Shown piece after piece: positions 62,095-64,000 of a stretch of 64,000 bases of DNA (within the stretch, counting starts at the first letter, position 1; each line of letters opens with the position of its first letter). Under the pieces are notes generated by a model. It worked only from the letters and a program-made list of their open reading frames with translations. It was not told where the DNA came from and did not search any database. The DNA comes from Nothophaeocryptopus gaeumannii (lineage: Eukaryota; Ascomycota; Dothideomycetes; Mycosphaerellales; Mycosphaerellaceae), in assembly GCA_031771865.1 (NCBI GenBank), contig JASISA010000042.1, positions 1,729,501-1,793,500 of the forward strand, written 5' to 3'. The position numbers were made by a program, and so were the translations under genes.

Positions 62095-63138
62095 ATGGCG
62101 GATGCAGAAGTTGCAAAAACCGCTTCCTCGCCAGTCGCACGACTCAACCCTCGCGCGCAGAATGGCTTTGCGAATTCGGCTGCGTACGATCAGCATCGGC
62201 CTACGTACTCACCGACTATCGTGCAGTTCTTGCTCGAGAAGCTTGGTATTGCGGGCAAGCGTGGCGCAAATATTGTAGACCTCGGTGCGGGCACGGGCAA
62301 GTTCACTGAGTTGCTTGCTGCTCGTGAAGAAGGATTCGCAGTGGTTGCTGTGGAGCCACACAGCGATATGCGGAGGGAGCTTGAGCGGAAAGCATTGAAG
62401 AATGTCACCGTGCAAGATGGGTTCGCCGTCGACGTGAAAGGTGTCAAAAATGAGTCGGTGAACGCCGTTGTCGTCGCTCAGGTAGGTCCAAGTTCCCTCT
62501 TTTATGCATTCTTATATCTCCTTTCCTGGTTCAGTGGACAGTGAGCTCACAGCTCCCAGGCCTTCCACTGGTTTGCCAACAAGACTGCCCTTCAAGAAAT
62601 ACACCGCATCATCAAGCCTCGTGGTGCCCTAGGTTTGGTCTGGAATGTGGAGGACTACAACAATGCCGCAGACTTCAAAGCGACGACTGCATGGGAGCAG
62701 AAGCTTCACGATTTGACATGGGAGGTCCAAAAGGAAACTGGCGACGCGGAACCACGCTTCCGCCATATGAAGTGGAAGGAGGTCTTTGATGAGCAGATTT
62801 CCTTCTCGCCACTGAAGCTCATACGGGCGAGCGACGATCAGCTTTTCAGTCTGCCAATTGGAGAGCATGCGGAGCCCTTCGAGGCGCGACTGTCAAAGGA
62901 GCAGGTATGGGAGAGGTACCGCACGCTGGGGCATATCTCTGTGTTAGAAGGAGCCCAGCTAGAGCGAGTAAAGAAGACTTTTGATGAAGCTATTGAGCAG
63001 GCGGAGGTGGATGAGAACGGCAAGGTGGTCGTTCATGGAATTACGTATGCTGTCTGGACGACCAAGATCCCCACGGAGGGCAGAGCTGGCGTCCCTGAAG
63101 AGGATGATGTTGGCATTGATCTCGCCACTGGGGAGTGA
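62095..63138 (+). CDS. Class I SAM-dependent methyltransferase (Methyltransf_11 type)
   Basis: Exons 62095-62481 and 62560-63138 (78-nt intron, GTAGGT donor, CCCAG acceptor) encode 321 aa. An N-terminal FANSAAYDQHRPTYS leads to motif I NIVDLGAGTGKFTELLA (about residues 59-75), motif II VVAVEPHSDMR, and VVVAQ joined to AFHWFANKTALQEIHRIIKP across the intron. GLVWNVEDYN is the motif III-like strand. This matches the Tmt1/Crg1-like family of fungal small-molecule methyltransferases, whose members act on trans-aconitate, cantharidin-type or other carboxyl substrates; the substrate here cannot be named. The C-terminus ends VPEEDDVGIDLATGE. It converges on LSM6, with the stops 185 bp apart. Confidence 0.9.
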
Positions 63139-63323
63139 GGCTGCTCATGGTTTCATTTCCCGTGAAGGCGTTCCGTAGAATCGCAGCCGCCTCCTAGCTA
63201 GCGAGCTTCACCGACGCATCTTCCGTAGCAAAATGTTTCATCTGTGCTCTTTCAGCGCGCCTGCTACACTAGCGATTATCTTTCTGGCCATGGTTAATGT
63301 TCCCTTCTCAATGCCCTTGCCCC

Positions 63324-63776
63324 TCATGAAGCTGCATCAGCGGAAATGTACATCACTACCGGGAAAAAAAACATGAGTTAGAACCCACAGACCTCAATCT
63401 AGAAATTAAATCTCTTACCATTATTCCCCCTCACGAACGCATCTCCATAATTCCTCCTCAACTTCCCTTCCACAAGTTCCTTGGTGTCTTCGAGTGCGAT
63501 GTTCATGTATCCGTCTACGGACTGCAGTTCACCTGTGAAGAACAACACATTAGCAAACTTCATCCCCAAACTCTCCCTCTCTGGCCGCTTCTTCACAAAT
63601 AGCCACTGAGTTCTTCGTGTCCTTTTCGGCAGGTATGGCTTACCTTTGTATACCACCCCCGAATTCAACTTCACCGTCACCGGCGCACCGATGATTTCGC
63701 TGAGGAAACCGGATGGATCGCGGGCGTCACCGGACTGTTGCTCGCCGTTGGGCGCGGATTCTGGTTCGGCGGACAT
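63324..63776 (-). CDS. LSM6: U6 snRNA-associated Sm-like protein LSm6
   Basis: Subunit of the LSm2-8 (nuclear U6) and LSm1-7 (mRNA decay) rings. On the minus strand exons are 63776-63644, 63532-63419 and 63355-63324, with introns of 111 and 63 nt; the product is 92 aa. Exon 1 ends GAPVTVKLNSGVVYKG. Exon 2 continues ELQSVDGYMNIALEDTKEL and YGDAFVRGNN, and exon 3 completes VMYISADAAS. This is the complete Sm fold with the LSm6-type RGNN-V-x-YIS. The N-terminal 25 residues are a short disordered extension. Intron 1 is a multiple of three without a stop, so an unspliced message would carry a 37-residue insertion; splicing is needed to restore the Sm loop. Confidence 0.95.
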
Positions 63777-64000
63777 GGCGCGAGAAAAAGAAATTGGGGG
63801 GGTGAAGTGTGAGCTGGGCGCTCGATGTTGGTAGCCTGTTGGTGGTGTTGGTTGTTTGAGAATTGAACAGTCAAGGCAAGAAAGCTAGCTACGCACGGAC
63901 TAGTGCAGGGATTTGGCTGGCTGGCAAGCTGGCTGGCGCTGGTCGTAGTTCGGGAATCGAAATCGAGACAAAAAGTTCAAGCATCGTCGTGGAGGAAAAG

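Noticed and set aside
1..64000. tRNA genes, transposon termini or CRISPR arrays
   Set aside because: Reading for B-box-like GGTTCGAATCC, long inverted repeats and regular spacers gave no convincing hit; a tRNAscan or repeat-masking run would be decisive.

Overview
The window is about 64 kb of nuclear DNA from a filamentous ascomycete (Pezizomycotina; Dothideomycetes is my best guess, not proven). The signs are short GT-AG introns of roughly 47-110 nt, HET-domain genes, a fungal-type Zn2Cys6 regulator, an alpha-type pheromone precursor and housekeeping proteins in their fungal forms. Base composition is balanced, with no AT-rich repeat-degraded block, no recognisable transposon, no rRNA, no CRISPR, and no tRNA gene that I could find by eye. 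Gene models were spliced by hand from the sequence; the exon bounds are in each entry.

Layout. 0-2.9 kb: 3' part of pyruvate carboxylase. 3-9 kb: a decayed accessory patch with a HET gene broken by one in-frame stop, a stand-alone PKS-type thioesterase that has lost its nucleophile serine, and a tandem pair of decayed small paralogues. 9-13.5 kb: SAD1/USP39-like splicing factor, kappa-class GST, mitochondrial NAD-isocitrate dehydrogenase subunit 1. 15-16 kb: pheromone precursor with six near-identical Kex2-processed repeats plus two diverged cassettes. 16.8-21.3 kb: an uncharacterised conserved protein and a Zn2Cys6 regulator, followed by an unusually long 3-kb gene-free stretch. 24.3-38.3 kb: SAM/PH-domain protein, BUD23, SVP26, a 1487-aa coiled-coil plus DEDDy exonuclease protein, LSM5, an NAD(P)-binding protein and SHR3. 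38.7-48.7 kb: molybdenum cofactor sulfurase, secreted carboxylesterase, a frameshifted second HET gene that runs into the MRI1 leader, MRI1, a small coiled-coil protein, and a gamma-glutamylcyclotransferase-like protein. 48.9-59.8 kb: four largely disordered proteins of unknown function, two of them over 1100 aa. 62-63.8 kb: a class I methyltransferase converging on LSM6.

Most genes are unlinked housekeeping functions, as is normal for a fungal chromosome arm. Three encode parts of the U6/tri-snRNP machinery (SAD1, LSM5, LSM6), which may be coincidence. The accessory genes (two HET genes, the thioesterase fragment, the small tandem pair) are all broken or missing key residues. That contrasts with their intact neighbours and suggests relaxed selection on self-recognition and secondary-metabolism genes here. 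The most distinctive intact locus is the pheromone precursor. Family names come from recognised motifs, not database searches, and N-termini and splice sites are predictions.
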